Shown here: positions 1-7,624 of the stretch, in pieces
Position numbering within the stretch: the first letter of the stretch is position 1
Layout: each line of letters begins with the position of its first letter
Origin: Betaproteobacteria bacterium
Lineage (GTDB): Bacteria; Pseudomonadota; Gammaproteobacteria; Burkholderiales; Burkholderiaceae_C
Length of the DNA: 20,070 bases
NCBI GenBank assembly: GCA_009923895.1
Contig: RFSP01000006.1
Span: forward strand, 1 to 20,070
Direction of reading: 5' to 3'
Position numbers and translations under genes: made by a program
Notes under the pieces: generated by a model
Databases searched by the model: none
Seen by the model: only the letters and a program-made list of their open reading frames with translations
What the model was told of the DNA's origin: nothing

Positions 1-75
1 CACCGCCCGCAGCGTCTGCCAGATGGACAACGGACGACCCGCCGCATCCTTGAGATCGGCTCCGGGCGCGCTCAC
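1..75 (-). CDS. DUF2970 domain small protein (5' part only)
   Basis: The first 25 codons of a gene that runs off the left edge. It starts at a GTG whose bases overlap the ctaG TGA stop (GTGA, 4-base overlap), so it is probably translationally coupled to ctaG. The visible peptide contains GRPLSIWQTLRAV, which resembles the start of DUF2970 proteins. These are short single-span membrane proteins that commonly follow ctaG in Burkholderiales cox operons. Their function is unknown; the location suggests a link to oxidase assembly. The membrane segment and the C-terminus lie outside the window, so the family call rests on a short match and on position. Confidence 0.6.
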   Translation of the reverse strand, partial: MSAPGADLKDAAGRPLSIWQTLRAV

Positions 76-659
76 ACTTGCCCTTTCGGCGCGGGTGGCG
101 TCTTGCCGCCCACTTCAAAAAACGTGTAGGACAGCGTGATGGTGGTCACGTCACGCGGCAACTTCGGGTCGACCACAAACACCACAGGCCAGGATTTGCT
201 TTCACCAGGAGCCAAGGTGTACTCGTTAAAACAAAAGCACTCCAGCTTGTTGAAGTGCGCGCTGGCCTGCTGCGGCGCGTAGCTGGGAATGGCCTGGGCG
301 GCCATGGTGCGGTTTTGCACGTTACGAAACTCGTACATCACGGTGGTGAGCTCACCCGGATGCACCTGCACAGACCGCACCGCAGGCTTGAAGTCCCAAG
401 GCCCGCGGGCGTTGGCGTCAAATTCAATGGTGATGGAGCGCGAGGTGTCCACCTGGGTGTTGGACGCAGACGCCCGACCCGACCAGCTGCCAGTGGACAC
501 GCGCTGTTCACTCAGTGACAACACGTTGATGCCCAGGGCGTCGCAAATGGACCGGTACATGGGCACCAGGGCATAGCCAAATCCGAACATGGCTGCGACG
601 ATGACCACCAGCTTGCCCAGCATGCGGCGGTTCTCCACAGGCAAGGACCAGACCGACAT
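72..659 (-). CDS. ctaG: Cytochrome c oxidase assembly protein CtaG (Cox11 type)
   Basis: A membrane-anchored copper chaperone that delivers copper to the CuB centre of subunit I. The 195-residue protein has a short cytoplasmic N-terminus, one membrane segment at about residues 16-36 and a periplasmic immunoglobulin-like domain. The copper-binding CFCF motif is visible at residues 141-144 and a further Cys sits at residue 39, as in Cox11 proteins. The frame is open for five more codons to a TTG at 674. I prefer the ATG at 657-659 because it shares a base with the TGA of the small upstream ORF (TGATG). The stretch SEQRVSTGSWSGRASASN (about residues 50-67) looks longer than in relatives I recall and may be a lineage-specific loop. 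The gene sits between the oxidase genes and DUF2970. Confidence 0.93.
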   Translation of the reverse strand: MSVWSLPVENRRMLGKLVVIVAAMFGFGYALVPMYRSICDALGINVLSLSEQRVSTGSWSGRASASNTQVDTSRSITIEFDANARGPWDFKPAVRSVQVHPGELTTVMYEFRNVQNRTMAAQAIPSYAPQQASAHFNKLECFCFNEYTLAPGESKSWPVVFVVDPKLPRDVTTITLSYTFFEVGGKTPPAPKGQV

Positions 660-772
660 CACCGACCCAACCAAACGATTTTGACAACAAAGCCGACAGC
701 AAAGATCACGGCCACCGACGCCAGGATGAGCGCCAGTCGGACATTGGCCCTGCGCTGCTGCTCGCTCACCAC
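659..772 (-). CDS. Cytochrome oxidase small assembly protein-like ORF (37 codons)
   Basis: A short gene easily missed by length cut-offs. It starts at tandem GTG codons (770-772, or 767-769) and ends at a TGA that shares its A with the ctaG ATG. Conceptual translation gives a polar head (SEQQRRAN) and then one hydrophobic span (VRLALILASVAVIFAVGFVV), ending KIVWLGR. A purine-rich AGGGAG lies about 10 bases before the first GTG. Burkholderiales cox operons commonly carry a tiny single-span protein at this place, between ctaD and ctaG, annotated as a small assembly protein. What is seen is the ORF, the spacing and the hydrophobic span. The role in oxidase assembly is inferred from position. Confidence 0.75.
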   Translation of the reverse strand: MVSEQQRRANVRLALILASVAVIFAVGFVVKIVWLGR

Positions 773-800
773 GGCTTGGTCACTCCCTCATGCTTTGAGT

Positions 801-2423
801 TCAGCCCACCACGCGGGTGGCGTCAGCACTGAGCTTGGGTGGAGTTTCAAAGGTGTGCCAAGGGGCAGGAGAAGGGACTTCCCACTCTAGGCCTTCGGCC
901 GCTTCCCAGGGCTTTTGCGCCGCAGGCTCCCCCTGGCCGCGCATCATGGGCACGACGACAAAGAAGAAGAAATACACCTGCATGAGACCGAAGCCAAAGG
1001 CACCGATGGACGCAATGGCGTTGAAGTCCGCAAATTGCATGGGGTAGTCCGCATAGCGACGCGGCATGCCCGCCAGACCCAAGAAGTGCATGGGGAAGAA
1101 AGTGACGTTGAAGAAAATCAACGACCCCCAGAAGTGGATCTTGCCCCGGGTCTCCGAATACATCACACCGGTCCACTTGGGACCCCAGTAATACACCCCG
1201 GCAAACAGCGCGAACAGCGAGCCGGCGACCAACACATAGTGGAAGTGGGCCACGACGTAGTAGGTGTCTTGCAGCTGAATGTCAATGGGCGCCATGGCCA
1301 AAATCAGGCCGGTGAATCCGCCCATGGTGAAGACAAACAAGAAGCCCACAGCCCACAACATGGGCGTCTCAAAAGACATGGAGCCGCGCCACATGGTGGC
1401 CAACCAATTGAAGATCTTCACGCCCGTGGGCACGGCAATCAACATGGTGGCGTACATGAAAAACAGCTGCCCGGTCACCGGCATGCCCGTGGTGTACATG
1501 TGGTGGGCCCACACGATGAACGACAGGATCGCGATCGACGCCGTGGCGTACACCATGGACGCGTAGCCGAAGAGCTTCTTGCGAGCAAAAGCAGGAATGA
1601 TGGCGCTGACGATGCCGAAAGCCGGCAAGATCATGATGTACACCTCGGGGTGCCCGAAGAACCAGAAGATGTGCTGGTACATGACCGGGTCGCCGCCGCC
1701 CGAGGGAACAAAGAAGGTGGTCCCAAAGTGGCGGTCGGTCAGCGTCATGGTGATGGCCCCGGCCAACACCGGCATCACCGCGATCAGCAAGTACGCCGTG
1801 ATGAGCCAGGTCCACGCGAACAAGGGCATCTTCATGAGCGTCATGCCCGGAGCGCGCATGTTCAGGATGGTGACGATGATGTTGATGGAGCCCATGATGG
1901 AGCTCGCACCCATGATGTGCATGGCAAAAATGCCGGCGTCCATGGACGGACCCATCTGCAAGGTCAAGGGCGCATAAAGCGTCCAACCGGCCGCGGGAGC
2001 CCCACCAGGCATGAAGAACGAACCGGCCAGCATGAGCGCTGCAGGAATGAGCAGCCAAAAGCTGAGGTTGTTCATGCGCGCAAAGGCCATGTCTGCCGCG
2101 CCAATTTGCAGCGGAATCATCCAGTTGGCAAAGCCCACAAAGGCCGGCATGATGGCGCCAAACACCATGATCAGGCCGTGCATGGTGGTCAACTGGTTGA
2201 ACAACTGCGGGTTGACAAACTGCAATCCCGGCTGGAAGAGCTCGGCGCGGATCAGCAGGGCCAACACGCCGCCCAACATGAGCATGGCAAACGAGAACAA
2301 CAGGTACATCGTGCCGATGTCCTTGTGGTTTGTGGCGAACAGCCAGCGGCGCCACCCATGGGGATGGTCGTGGGCGTGATCATGGTCATGCCCGTGTGCG
2401 GGATGGTCGAGAACGGCACTCAT
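801..2423 (-). CDS. ctaD: Cytochrome c oxidase subunit I, aa3 type
   Basis: The catalytic membrane subunit of the terminal oxidase, which reduces O2 to water and pumps protons. The 540-residue protein carries the full haem-copper set. The haem a ligand H82 is in TTMHGL. The CuB site has H258 and the H307-H308 pair (WAHHMY). The cross-linked tyrosine is Y262. H393 and H395 (AHFHY) are the haem a3 and haem a ligands. E260 in GHPEVY marks a type-A1 oxidase, and K336 in PTGVKIF matches the K-channel lysine. Many hydrophobic spans fill residues 35-500. The N-terminus (residues 7-22) is strikingly His/Asp rich before the conserved GWRRWLFATNHKDIG. It lies 27 bases downstream of ctaC and is surely in the same operon. 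Confidence 0.98.
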   Translation of the reverse strand: MSAVLDHPAHGHDHDHAHDHPHGWRRWLFATNHKDIGTMYLLFSFAMLMLGGVLALLIRAELFQPGLQFVNPQLFNQLTTMHGLIMVFGAIMPAFVGFANWMIPLQIGAADMAFARMNNLSFWLLIPAALMLAGSFFMPGGAPAAGWTLYAPLTLQMGPSMDAGIFAMHIMGASSIMGSINIIVTILNMRAPGMTLMKMPLFAWTWLITAYLLIAVMPVLAGAITMTLTDRHFGTTFFVPSGGGDPVMYQHIFWFFGHPEVYIMILPAFGIVSAIIPAFARKKLFGYASMVYATASIAILSFIVWAHHMYTTGMPVTGQLFFMYATMLIAVPTGVKIFNWLATMWRGSMSFETPMLWAVGFLFVFTMGGFTGLILAMAPIDIQLQDTYYVVAHFHYVLVAGSLFALFAGVYYWGPKWTGVMYSETRGKIHFWGSLIFFNVTFFPMHFLGLAGMPRRYADYPMQFADFNAIASIGAFGFGLMQVYFFFFVVVPMMRGQGEPAAQKPWEAAEGLEWEVPSPAPWHTFETPPKLSADATRVVG

Positions 2424-2450
2424 CGAATACTCCTTGACTGACAGGCAGGC

Positions 2451-3650
2451 TTATTTGCGGGCAGCAACCACTTCGGACGGCTGAACCACCTGTCCTGTCT
2501 TGTTGCTCCAGTTGTTCTTGGTGAAGGTGATCACGGCAGCGATTTCGGTGTCCGACAGCTGCTTCCACGACGGCATGGCGCCGTTGTTTTGCCCGTTCAG
2601 CAGCACTTTGATCTGCTTGGTCTTGTCGGCGTCCAACACCACGGCTGCGCCATCGATCGGCTTGATCGGGCCTGCGCCCTTGCCGCTGGCCTGGTGGCAG
2701 GCCGCGCAATTGGCCGCATAGACCTTCTCGCCACGGGCGACCAATTCTTCGAGTTTCCACTCTTTGTTCGGGTCATCGGCCTTGGCGGCCATTTCCTTTT
2801 TCTTGGTCTCGACCCACTTGGCGTAGTCCGCCTGGCTCAAGACCTTGACGTGGATGGGCATGTAAGCGTGCTCTTTGCCGCACAGCTCCACACACTGACC
2901 GTAAAAATCACCGGTTTTCTCGGCGCGGAACCAAGTGTCCCTCACAAAGCCAGGGATGGCGTCTTGCTTCACCCCAAAGGCCGGCACCATCCAAGCATGA
3001 ATGACGTCGTTGGCCGTGGTGATGATGCGCACCTTGCGATCTACAGGCACCACCAGCGGGTTGTCCACTTTGAGGAGGTAGTCGTCCGTCGGGGTGGGCT
3101 TGCCTGAATCGGACATCAGGCGGTGGTTGAGGTCGAGGGTGGACAAAAAGTTGATGCCTTCGCCTTCGCCCTTGAGGTAGTCGTAGCCCCACTTCCACTG
3201 GTAGCCCGTGGCTTTGATGGTGAGGTCGGCATTGCTCGTGTCCTTTTGAGCCACCACGGTACGCGTGGCCATGGCACCCATGACGATCACGATCAGGAAC
3301 GGCACCACCGTCCAAGCCACCTCCACGGTGACGCTCTCATGGAAGTTGGCCGGCTTGTGACCCACCGATTTGCGGTGCTTGAAGATGGAATAAAACATCA
3401 CCCCAAACACGGCCACAAAAATCACGATGCAGACCACGAGCATGAAGTAATGAAGCGCGTGCTGCTGCTCGGCAATCTTGGTCACGGCCGGGTGCATGTC
3501 CAACTGTCGAACCGCCGGTCCGCCGGGCAAGTTGTTGACGGCCATCGCCGCCTGGCTGAGCAGCGCAGCTCCTGCGGCCAGGGCCGAGCGGGACAACATC
3601 TGCAAGGGGGCTCGCCCACGGGGCGAATGGGTAAAGGACATCGTCTTCAT
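2451..3650 (-). CDS. ctaC: Cytochrome c oxidase subunit II with fused cytochrome c domain
   Basis: This subunit accepts electrons from cytochrome c and passes them to subunit I. In the 399-residue form there is a signal peptide (cleavage probably after AMA, about residue 37) and two membrane hairpin spans at about 67-90 and 113-130. A periplasmic cupredoxin domain follows with CuA ligands H218, C253, E255, C257, H261 and M264 (motif CVELCGKEHAYM). The C-terminal cytochrome c domain has CAACH at 315-319 and the likely distal Met in GAMPSW (M359), making this a caa3-like subunit II. The frame extends to a TTG at 3665 that overlaps the previous stop. I prefer the ATG at 3648-3650, 11 bases after the DUF2244 stop; the ATG at 3639-3641 is also possible. 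No strong Shine-Dalgarno site is seen. Confidence 0.96.
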   Translation of the reverse strand: MKTMSFTHSPRGRAPLQMLSRSALAAGAALLSQAAMAVNNLPGGPAVRQLDMHPAVTKIAEQQHALHYFMLVVCIVIFVAVFGVMFYSIFKHRKSVGHKPANFHESVTVEVAWTVVPFLIVIVMGAMATRTVVAQKDTSNADLTIKATGYQWKWGYDYLKGEGEGINFLSTLDLNHRLMSDSGKPTPTDDYLLKVDNPLVVPVDRKVRIITTANDVIHAWMVPAFGVKQDAIPGFVRDTWFRAEKTGDFYGQCVELCGKEHAYMPIHVKVLSQADYAKWVETKKKEMAAKADDPNKEWKLEELVARGEKVYAANCAACHQASGKGAGPIKPIDGAAVVLDADKTKQIKVLLNGQNNGAMPSWKQLSDTEIAAVITFTKNNWSNKTGQVVQPSEVVAARK

Positions 3651-3661
3651 CGTCAGTGGTT

Positions 3662-4219
3662 TCAATCAGAAGATTCAGAGAATGGCTGGCATGCTAGGCG
3701 AAGGGCCTGACGCAGCTCTTGCGCCAAAGCGGCGCGCATGGAAGGCAGGACAGAGCGGCCCACGCGGATGCGCTGCCCTTGGCCAGACAACTCCACCAAG
3801 GAGCCGCGGCCGACGCTGGGCTCCACCGTCACCCATTCCGCACGAAACGTGGTCACGGTGGTGTGGCTGCCATGGGTTTGCTCCACGCAAAGCACCCGAT
3901 TGCGCAATGTGAGAACGTCACCGTCGCCCACATGGCGGGCATAGATGAGCATGGCCACGCCCACGGCGGTCAGTTCCACCAAAGAGAACATCAGCACCAC
4001 GGGCGCGCCCTGGGCCGCAAACGCCAAAGCGATCACCAACGACAGGCCGCAAAGGGCCGCATAGGCGCGAATCAGCTGTCCGGGCGTCAGCGCGCAGTTG
4101 CGCCGAAGCGTCCAACGGACCCCCGAGGCATCGTCCTGACGCCCCCAAGACATGCCCGGGCGCCACGGAGGCACCGGAGACAGCGCCGACCAAGGGGCGG
4201 GGGCAAGCGAAGCGGACAT
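3662..4219 (-). CDS. DUF2244 membrane protein
   Basis: A 185-residue protein with two close hydrophobic spans (about residues 49-70 and 73-93), followed by a soluble C-terminal half containing VLTLRNRVLCVEQ and FRAEWVTVEPS. This layout and these segments match the DUF2244 family, which is found directly ahead of cox genes in many alpha- and betaproteobacteria. No enzymatic motif is visible and the molecular role is unknown. Genomic association suggests it serves oxidase biogenesis or quality control. The frame opens at a GTG at 4225, but ATG 4217-4219 two codons later is the more likely start. It is the first gene of the cox operon. Confidence 0.85.
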   Translation of the reverse strand: MSASLAPAPWSALSPVPPWRPGMSWGRQDDASGVRWTLRRNCALTPGQLIRAYAALCGLSLVIALAFAAQGAPVVLMFSLVELTAVGVAMLIYARHVGDGDVLTLRNRVLCVEQTHGSHTTVTTFRAEWVTVEPSVGRGSLVELSGQGQRIRVGRSVLPSMRAALAQELRQALRLACQPFSESSD

Positions 4220-4282
4220 GGGCACGAGAGTGGCGCAGCAGGCGAAAAATGATTGGGATGGACGACCGTCAATCCACCGCGA

Positions 4283-4288
4283 ATTCTA
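4283..4288 (-). promoter_or_regulatory. Possible -10 element ahead of the cox operon
   Basis: On the minus strand the hexamer TAGAAT (one mismatch from TATAAT) lies about 64 bases before the DUF2244 ATG, in the only gap upstream of the cox genes (4220-4308). No good -35 hexamer sits at 16-18 bases. A separate TTGACG is found downstream at about 4266-4271 without a matching -10. The position is plausible for a promoter but the sequence evidence is weak. Confidence 0.3.
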
Positions 4289-4308
4289 GCCCAGCCGCCG
4301 GGCCGTCC

Positions 4309-5148
4309 TCAGGAGGGGGGATCCGAGCGACGGCGGGCGCCACGAGCCAAGGCCCGCATGTCCTCCAGGGCGACGCTGGTGTGTGCGGCCACGGGCACCT
4401 TGGGTGGGGGCTTGAAGGCATGCCCGTAGATCACTTCAAAGGTCAGGGCCACCTTTGCGTCTGCACGGGTTCGGCCTGCTTCTTCCAGGGCGAGCTCAAG
4501 CCGCCGGCGCCAGCCTGGGGTCCGCAATCCTGAAAAGCGATCGCCCGCCGCATTGGCGCCCAGGCCACGCAGTTCAGCCATGGCGTCGGCGGCGCACGCC
4601 CACGTCAAGGTCAGCGTCTCCTGGTCCACCACCGGGTCCGCCAAGCCGGCTCGCCCCATCATGTCGCCCAAATCATGCATATCGACCAAAGGAGCTTGGG
4701 GGGGTCCCCAGCCTTCGCGCTGGTAAAGCGCTCGCAGTTCGGGCACCGTGCCCGGACCGAGGGTCGAAAACATGACAAAGCCGTCGATCGCCAGCGCCTG
4801 GTGCCAAGACCGAAAGATCGCCACCGGATCGGCTTGAAGGTGCAGCCCCATGTTGGACCAAATGAGGTCCGCCGATGCTGGGGCCACCCGCGTCGCGTCA
4901 CAAACAGGAAGTGCAGCATGCGAAGCAGACGACCGGTCCGTGAGGTTGCCGGTGACGCGCATGGAGTTGACCCAACGGTCTCGCAGTTGCCGCCAGGTGC
5001 GGCCCCAACCGGATTCCCCCTGTCCTGCGACCGAGGGTCCCGAGGTTTGATCGGCCCGTTCAAGACGGTCGCGCCACCGGGCCAGGGCGATTTCATCGAG
5101 AGGGCGTCGCCCATGAGAGGGGGGCGAAGAAAGGGCATCCGAGCGCAT
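4309..5148 (-). CDS. BioC-like methyltransferase family protein, SAM site not recognisable
   Basis: A 279-residue protein from the ATG at 5146-5148; the frame stays open to 5445 but that part lies antisense to comF. The C-terminal two thirds match the BioC-like methyltransferase relatives that sit beside comF in Comamonadaceae. Recognisable segments are DLIWSNMGLHLQADP, DGFVMFSTLGPGT, ELRALYQREGWGPP, VDMHDLGDMMGRAGLADPV, ELRGLGANA and LTFEVIYGHAFKPPP. The N-terminus has the expected RRPLDEIALARW. The stretch between that and DLIWSN is about 45-50 residues shorter than I expect. It contains no E/DxGxGxG glycine loop. Other frames there show no missing piece. BioC methylates malonyl-ACP in biotin synthesis; whether this protein methylates anything is doubtful. 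Confidence 0.7.
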   Translation of the reverse strand: MRSDALSSPPSHGRRPLDEIALARWRDRLERADQTSGPSVAGQGESGWGRTWRQLRDRWVNSMRVTGNLTDRSSASHAALPVCDATRVAPASADLIWSNMGLHLQADPVAIFRSWHQALAIDGFVMFSTLGPGTVPELRALYQREGWGPPQAPLVDMHDLGDMMGRAGLADPVVDQETLTLTWACAADAMAELRGLGANAAGDRFSGLRTPGWRRRLELALEEAGRTRADAKVALTFEVIYGHAFKPPPKVPVAAHTSVALEDMRALARGARRRSDPPS

Positions 5149-5167
5149 CCAGCCAGTATATTGAGAC

Positions 5168-6052
5168 GTGGATCGCACCAGACCTTTAAACCACGCTTCG
5201 TCTCCAGACTCACAGGCCCTCTCGAACGTCTCAAGGCTGTTGAGACTCTGGCCCTTTGGAGTGTCGAGACGGTCCTCGTCCGCAAGCTGGGCCAGCTTGT
5301 GTGAAGTCTGCAGGCAATGGTCGTCCTCGCGGATTTGTGCCGCGTGCAGACAATGGGGAGTGGGTGAGTTCAGCAGCCCCTGCCGGCCCCGCTGCCAGCG
5401 CTGTGCCGTGGCACTGGGTGGCAACGCGGGAGATCCTTCCCCCATTTCGCTTCCTTCACTGCGTCCTCTAATTTGCGAGGCTTGTTTACGCGACCCCCCG
5501 GGGTGGAGCCGCGTGGTTTGTGCGGTCCCCTATGCCTTTCCATGGGACCAGCTCATCGGCGCGTTCAAGTACCGCGAGCAATTGGACTTGGCCGGCCCAC
5601 TGTCAGAAGTCCTGGCCGCTTCCGTGCGCGATGCGCATGTCCAGCGGGCTTCGGTGGGCCTGGCGATCGACCGCGTGATCCCGGTGCCCATGGCGGGTGA
5701 GCGTTTGGCCGAGCGGGGTTTCAACCAGGCTTGGGAGCTGGCGCGCCGGGTGGCCCAACATCTTGAGTGTCGCGCGCACCCCGGTCTGCTCGTGCGCACC
5801 GTGGCCGCAGCACCCCAGGCCAGCCTTCCCCGACAGGCGCGTTTGTCTCAGCTGCAGGGCGTCTTTGGTCTCGCGCGCGGTGCCCAATCGGCTCTGAAAG
5901 GTCAGCGTCTGGCCTTGGTCGATGACGTCCTGACCACCGGGGCCACCGCCCGGGCCGCCACCCAAGTGCTAAAACAGGCTGGGGCGGCCAGTGTCGAGGT
6001 CTGGACCTTGGCACGCACCGATGAGAGGCCATGGAGCCATACCAGGCCCTAG
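5168..6052 (+). CDS. comF: ComF family phosphoribosyltransferase-like protein
   Basis: A ComF/GntX-type protein. In competent bacteria ComF is needed for DNA uptake, at or behind the inner membrane; in others its role is unclear. The N-terminal half has paired cysteines typical of its zinc-binding part: C45/C48 (LCEVC), C57/C60, C72/C76/C79 and C103/C106. The C-terminal half is a type I PRT fold with the PRPP loop LVDDVLTTGATARA (about residues 250-263) and a conserved PVPMAGERLAERGFNQA (residues 172-188). The length of 294 from the GTG at 5168 exceeds the usual 230-250. Starts at TTG 5240 or GTG 5261 would remove a poorly conserved head. It diverges from the BioC-like gene with about 20 bases between them, and trmL follows after 36 bases. 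Confidence 0.88.
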   Translation: MDRTRPLNHASSPDSQALSNVSRLLRLWPFGVSRRSSSASWASLCEVCRQWSSSRICAACRQWGVGEFSSPCRPRCQRCAVALGGNAGDPSPISLPSLRPLICEACLRDPPGWSRVVCAVPYAFPWDQLIGAFKYREQLDLAGPLSEVLAASVRDAHVQRASVGLAIDRVIPVPMAGERLAERGFNQAWELARRVAQHLECRAHPGLLVRTVAAAPQASLPRQARLSQLQGVFGLARGAQSALKGQRLALVDDVLTTGATARAATQVLKQAGAASVEVWTLARTDERPWSHTRP

Positions 6053-6088
6053 AAAGAAGTTGCTTACGACGCGCTACCCTTGCACCCC

Positions 6089-6559
6089 ATGTTTCGAATC
6101 GTTCTCGTCCACCCCGAAATTCCACCCAACACCGGCAACGTGATTCGGCTGGCCGCCAACACGGGCTGCGAATTGCATCTCATCGAACCTTTGGGGTTTC
6201 GCATGGAAGACAAATTGTTGCGACGTGCCGGTCTGGACTATCACGAGACGGCTTGCGTCCAGCGGCACGCCTCGTGGGACGCCTTCCTGACCCAAGCGCA
6301 ACCGGATCTCGCGCGCATGTTTGCCTTCACCACGCGAGGCTCGCGGCTCTTCAATGAGGTGGCTTGGTATGCGGGCGATTGGCTGGTGTTTGGCAGCGAA
6401 ACCGCCGGATTGCCTGCCGATTTGCGAGATCGATTCCCTGCTGAGCAACGCGTGCGGCTGCCCATGCGCGAGGGGCAACGCAGCCTCAACCTCAGCAACG
6501 CCGTGTCGGTGGCCGTTTTTGAAGCTTGGCGGCAGGCAGGCTATGCCGGCGGAAGCTAG
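6089..6559 (+). CDS. trmL: tRNA (cytidine(34)-2'-O)-methyltransferase TrmL
   Basis: A SPOUT-class enzyme that 2'-O-methylates the wobble nucleotide of the tRNA-Leu isoacceptors CmAA and cmnm5UmAA using SAM. The 156-residue protein is the full family length. It begins FRIVLVHPEIPPNTGNVIRL, the TrmL signature containing the conserved N-x-G-N-x-x-R. It also carries the deep-knot elements VFGSETAGLP (SAM binding) and RSLNLSNAVSVAVFE near the C-terminus. An upstream in-frame TTG (6080) exists, but the ATG at 6089 matches the family start. It lies 36 bases after comF on the same strand and converges on gpsA. Confidence 0.95.
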   Translation: MFRIVLVHPEIPPNTGNVIRLAANTGCELHLIEPLGFRMEDKLLRRAGLDYHETACVQRHASWDAFLTQAQPDLARMFAFTTRGSRLFNEVAWYAGDWLVFGSETAGLPADLRDRFPAEQRVRLPMREGQRSLNLSNAVSVAVFEAWRQAGYAGGS

Positions 6560-6604
6560 CGCCGTGCGGCCGTCGCGAGCGCTGGCCCATGCGCGCCAAA
6601 GCGA

Positions 6605-7618
6605 TCACCACTCCGACCGGGCCCCTCTGGCCATGAGCACCGAGACGGCCTGCACGGCGCTCAGACGCCCTTCCAACACGTCGACCACCGCTTGGGTGAT
6701 GGGCAACTCCACGCCCAGTTGCCGACCCCGCACCAGCAAAGTCGACGCGGTGTAGACCCCTTCGGCCACGTGTCCCAAAGCATCCAAGGTCTGCTGCAGG
6801 GTACGCCCATGGGCCAATGACAGGCCCACTTGGCGATTGCGCGACAAAGCGCCTGTGGCCGTCAACACCAAGTCCCCCAGACCTGACAGACCCATGAAGG
6901 TCTCGGCCTTGGCCCCCAGGGCCACGCCCAACCGGGTCATCTCTGCCAAGCCTCGAGTGATCAAGGCCGCGCGGGCATTCAGTCCTGGTGTGTGGGCGCC
7001 TGCCGGCCCTCGTTGTGACAAGCCGTCCAAAATGCCCGCGGCAATGGCCAGCACATTTTTCATGGCGCCCCCCACTTCGACCCCGGTGGGATCGTCGGAG
7101 GTGTAAATCCTCAAGGACTCACCATGAAAGGCTGTCACGGCTTTTTCGCACAGCGAGGGCTGCGCGCTGGCCACCACCAACGCGGTGGGCTGGCCTTGAG
7201 CGACTTCCTGGGCAAAACTCGGCCCCGACAAGACGCCGCAATGCATGTGGGGGCGCTCCAAAGCCGCAATTTCGTGGGCCAGAGCGCCCGTTCCCGCTTC
7301 AAGTCCTTTGCACAACCACAGCGCCGCGCCTTGCGGGGGCAAGCTGCGCAAGCGTTCACGCAATCCGCTGACTGGCGAGGCGATCACCCACAAGCCTTCG
7401 TCGCCTTGGCCATGGCTGTGGGCCTCTTGAAGGTCGGAAGTGACCCGCAAACCGGCGGGCCACCGCACCCCGGGGAGGTAGCGTTCGTTGGACCTCGCCA
7501 GCGCCATGGACCGGGCTTGGTGCACATCGCGCGCCCACAGCACCACGTCGTGACGTGCAGCAGCGCTGCACGCGATCGCTGTGCCCCAGGCACCGGCCCC
7601 GAGCACGGCAATCTTCAT
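6605..7618 (-). CDS. gpsA: Glycerol-3-phosphate dehydrogenase [NAD(P)+]
   Basis: A cytoplasmic enzyme that reduces dihydroxyacetone phosphate to sn-glycerol-3-phosphate, the backbone for phospholipids. The 337 residues match the family length. The Rossmann loop GAGAWGTA is at residues 7-14. LSGPSFAQEV, the catalytic-lysine segment GGAMKNVLAIAAGI (lysine at about residue 187) and GLNARAALITRGLAEM follow in the expected order, then ETFMGLSGLGDLVLT and the SRNRQVG segment. The start codon lies six bases after the secB stop, so it is the last gene of the rhodanese-grxC-secB-gpsA run. That gene order is common in betaproteobacteria. Confidence 0.97.
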   Translation of the reverse strand: MKIAVLGAGAWGTAIACSAAARHDVVLWARDVHQARSMALARSNERYLPGVRWPAGLRVTSDLQEAHSHGQGDEGLWVIASPVSGLRERLRSLPPQGAALWLCKGLEAGTGALAHEIAALERPHMHCGVLSGPSFAQEVAQGQPTALVVASAQPSLCEKAVTAFHGESLRIYTSDDPTGVEVGGAMKNVLAIAAGILDGLSQRGPAGAHTPGLNARAALITRGLAEMTRLGVALGAKAETFMGLSGLGDLVLTATGALSRNRQVGLSLAHGRTLQQTLDALGHVAEGVYTASTLLVRGRQLGVELPITQAVVDVLEGRLSAVQAVSVLMARGARSEW

Positions 7619-7624
7619 AACAGG

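Noticed and set aside
915..2441. A 508-codon open frame on the plus strand opposite ctaD, rich in His, Gly and Arg.
   Set aside because: It is the antisense of a certain subunit I gene. Its composition is what the complement of membrane-protein codons gives at high GC, and it has no recognisable domain.
4266..4271. TTGACG as a -35 for the cox operon.
   Set aside because: No -10-like hexamer is found 16-18 bases downstream on the minus strand; the region there is CAATCATTTTTC.
6560..6604. Terminator between the convergent trmL and gpsA genes.
   Set aside because: The 45-base gap is GC-rich with short complementary patches but no clear stem and no T-run.
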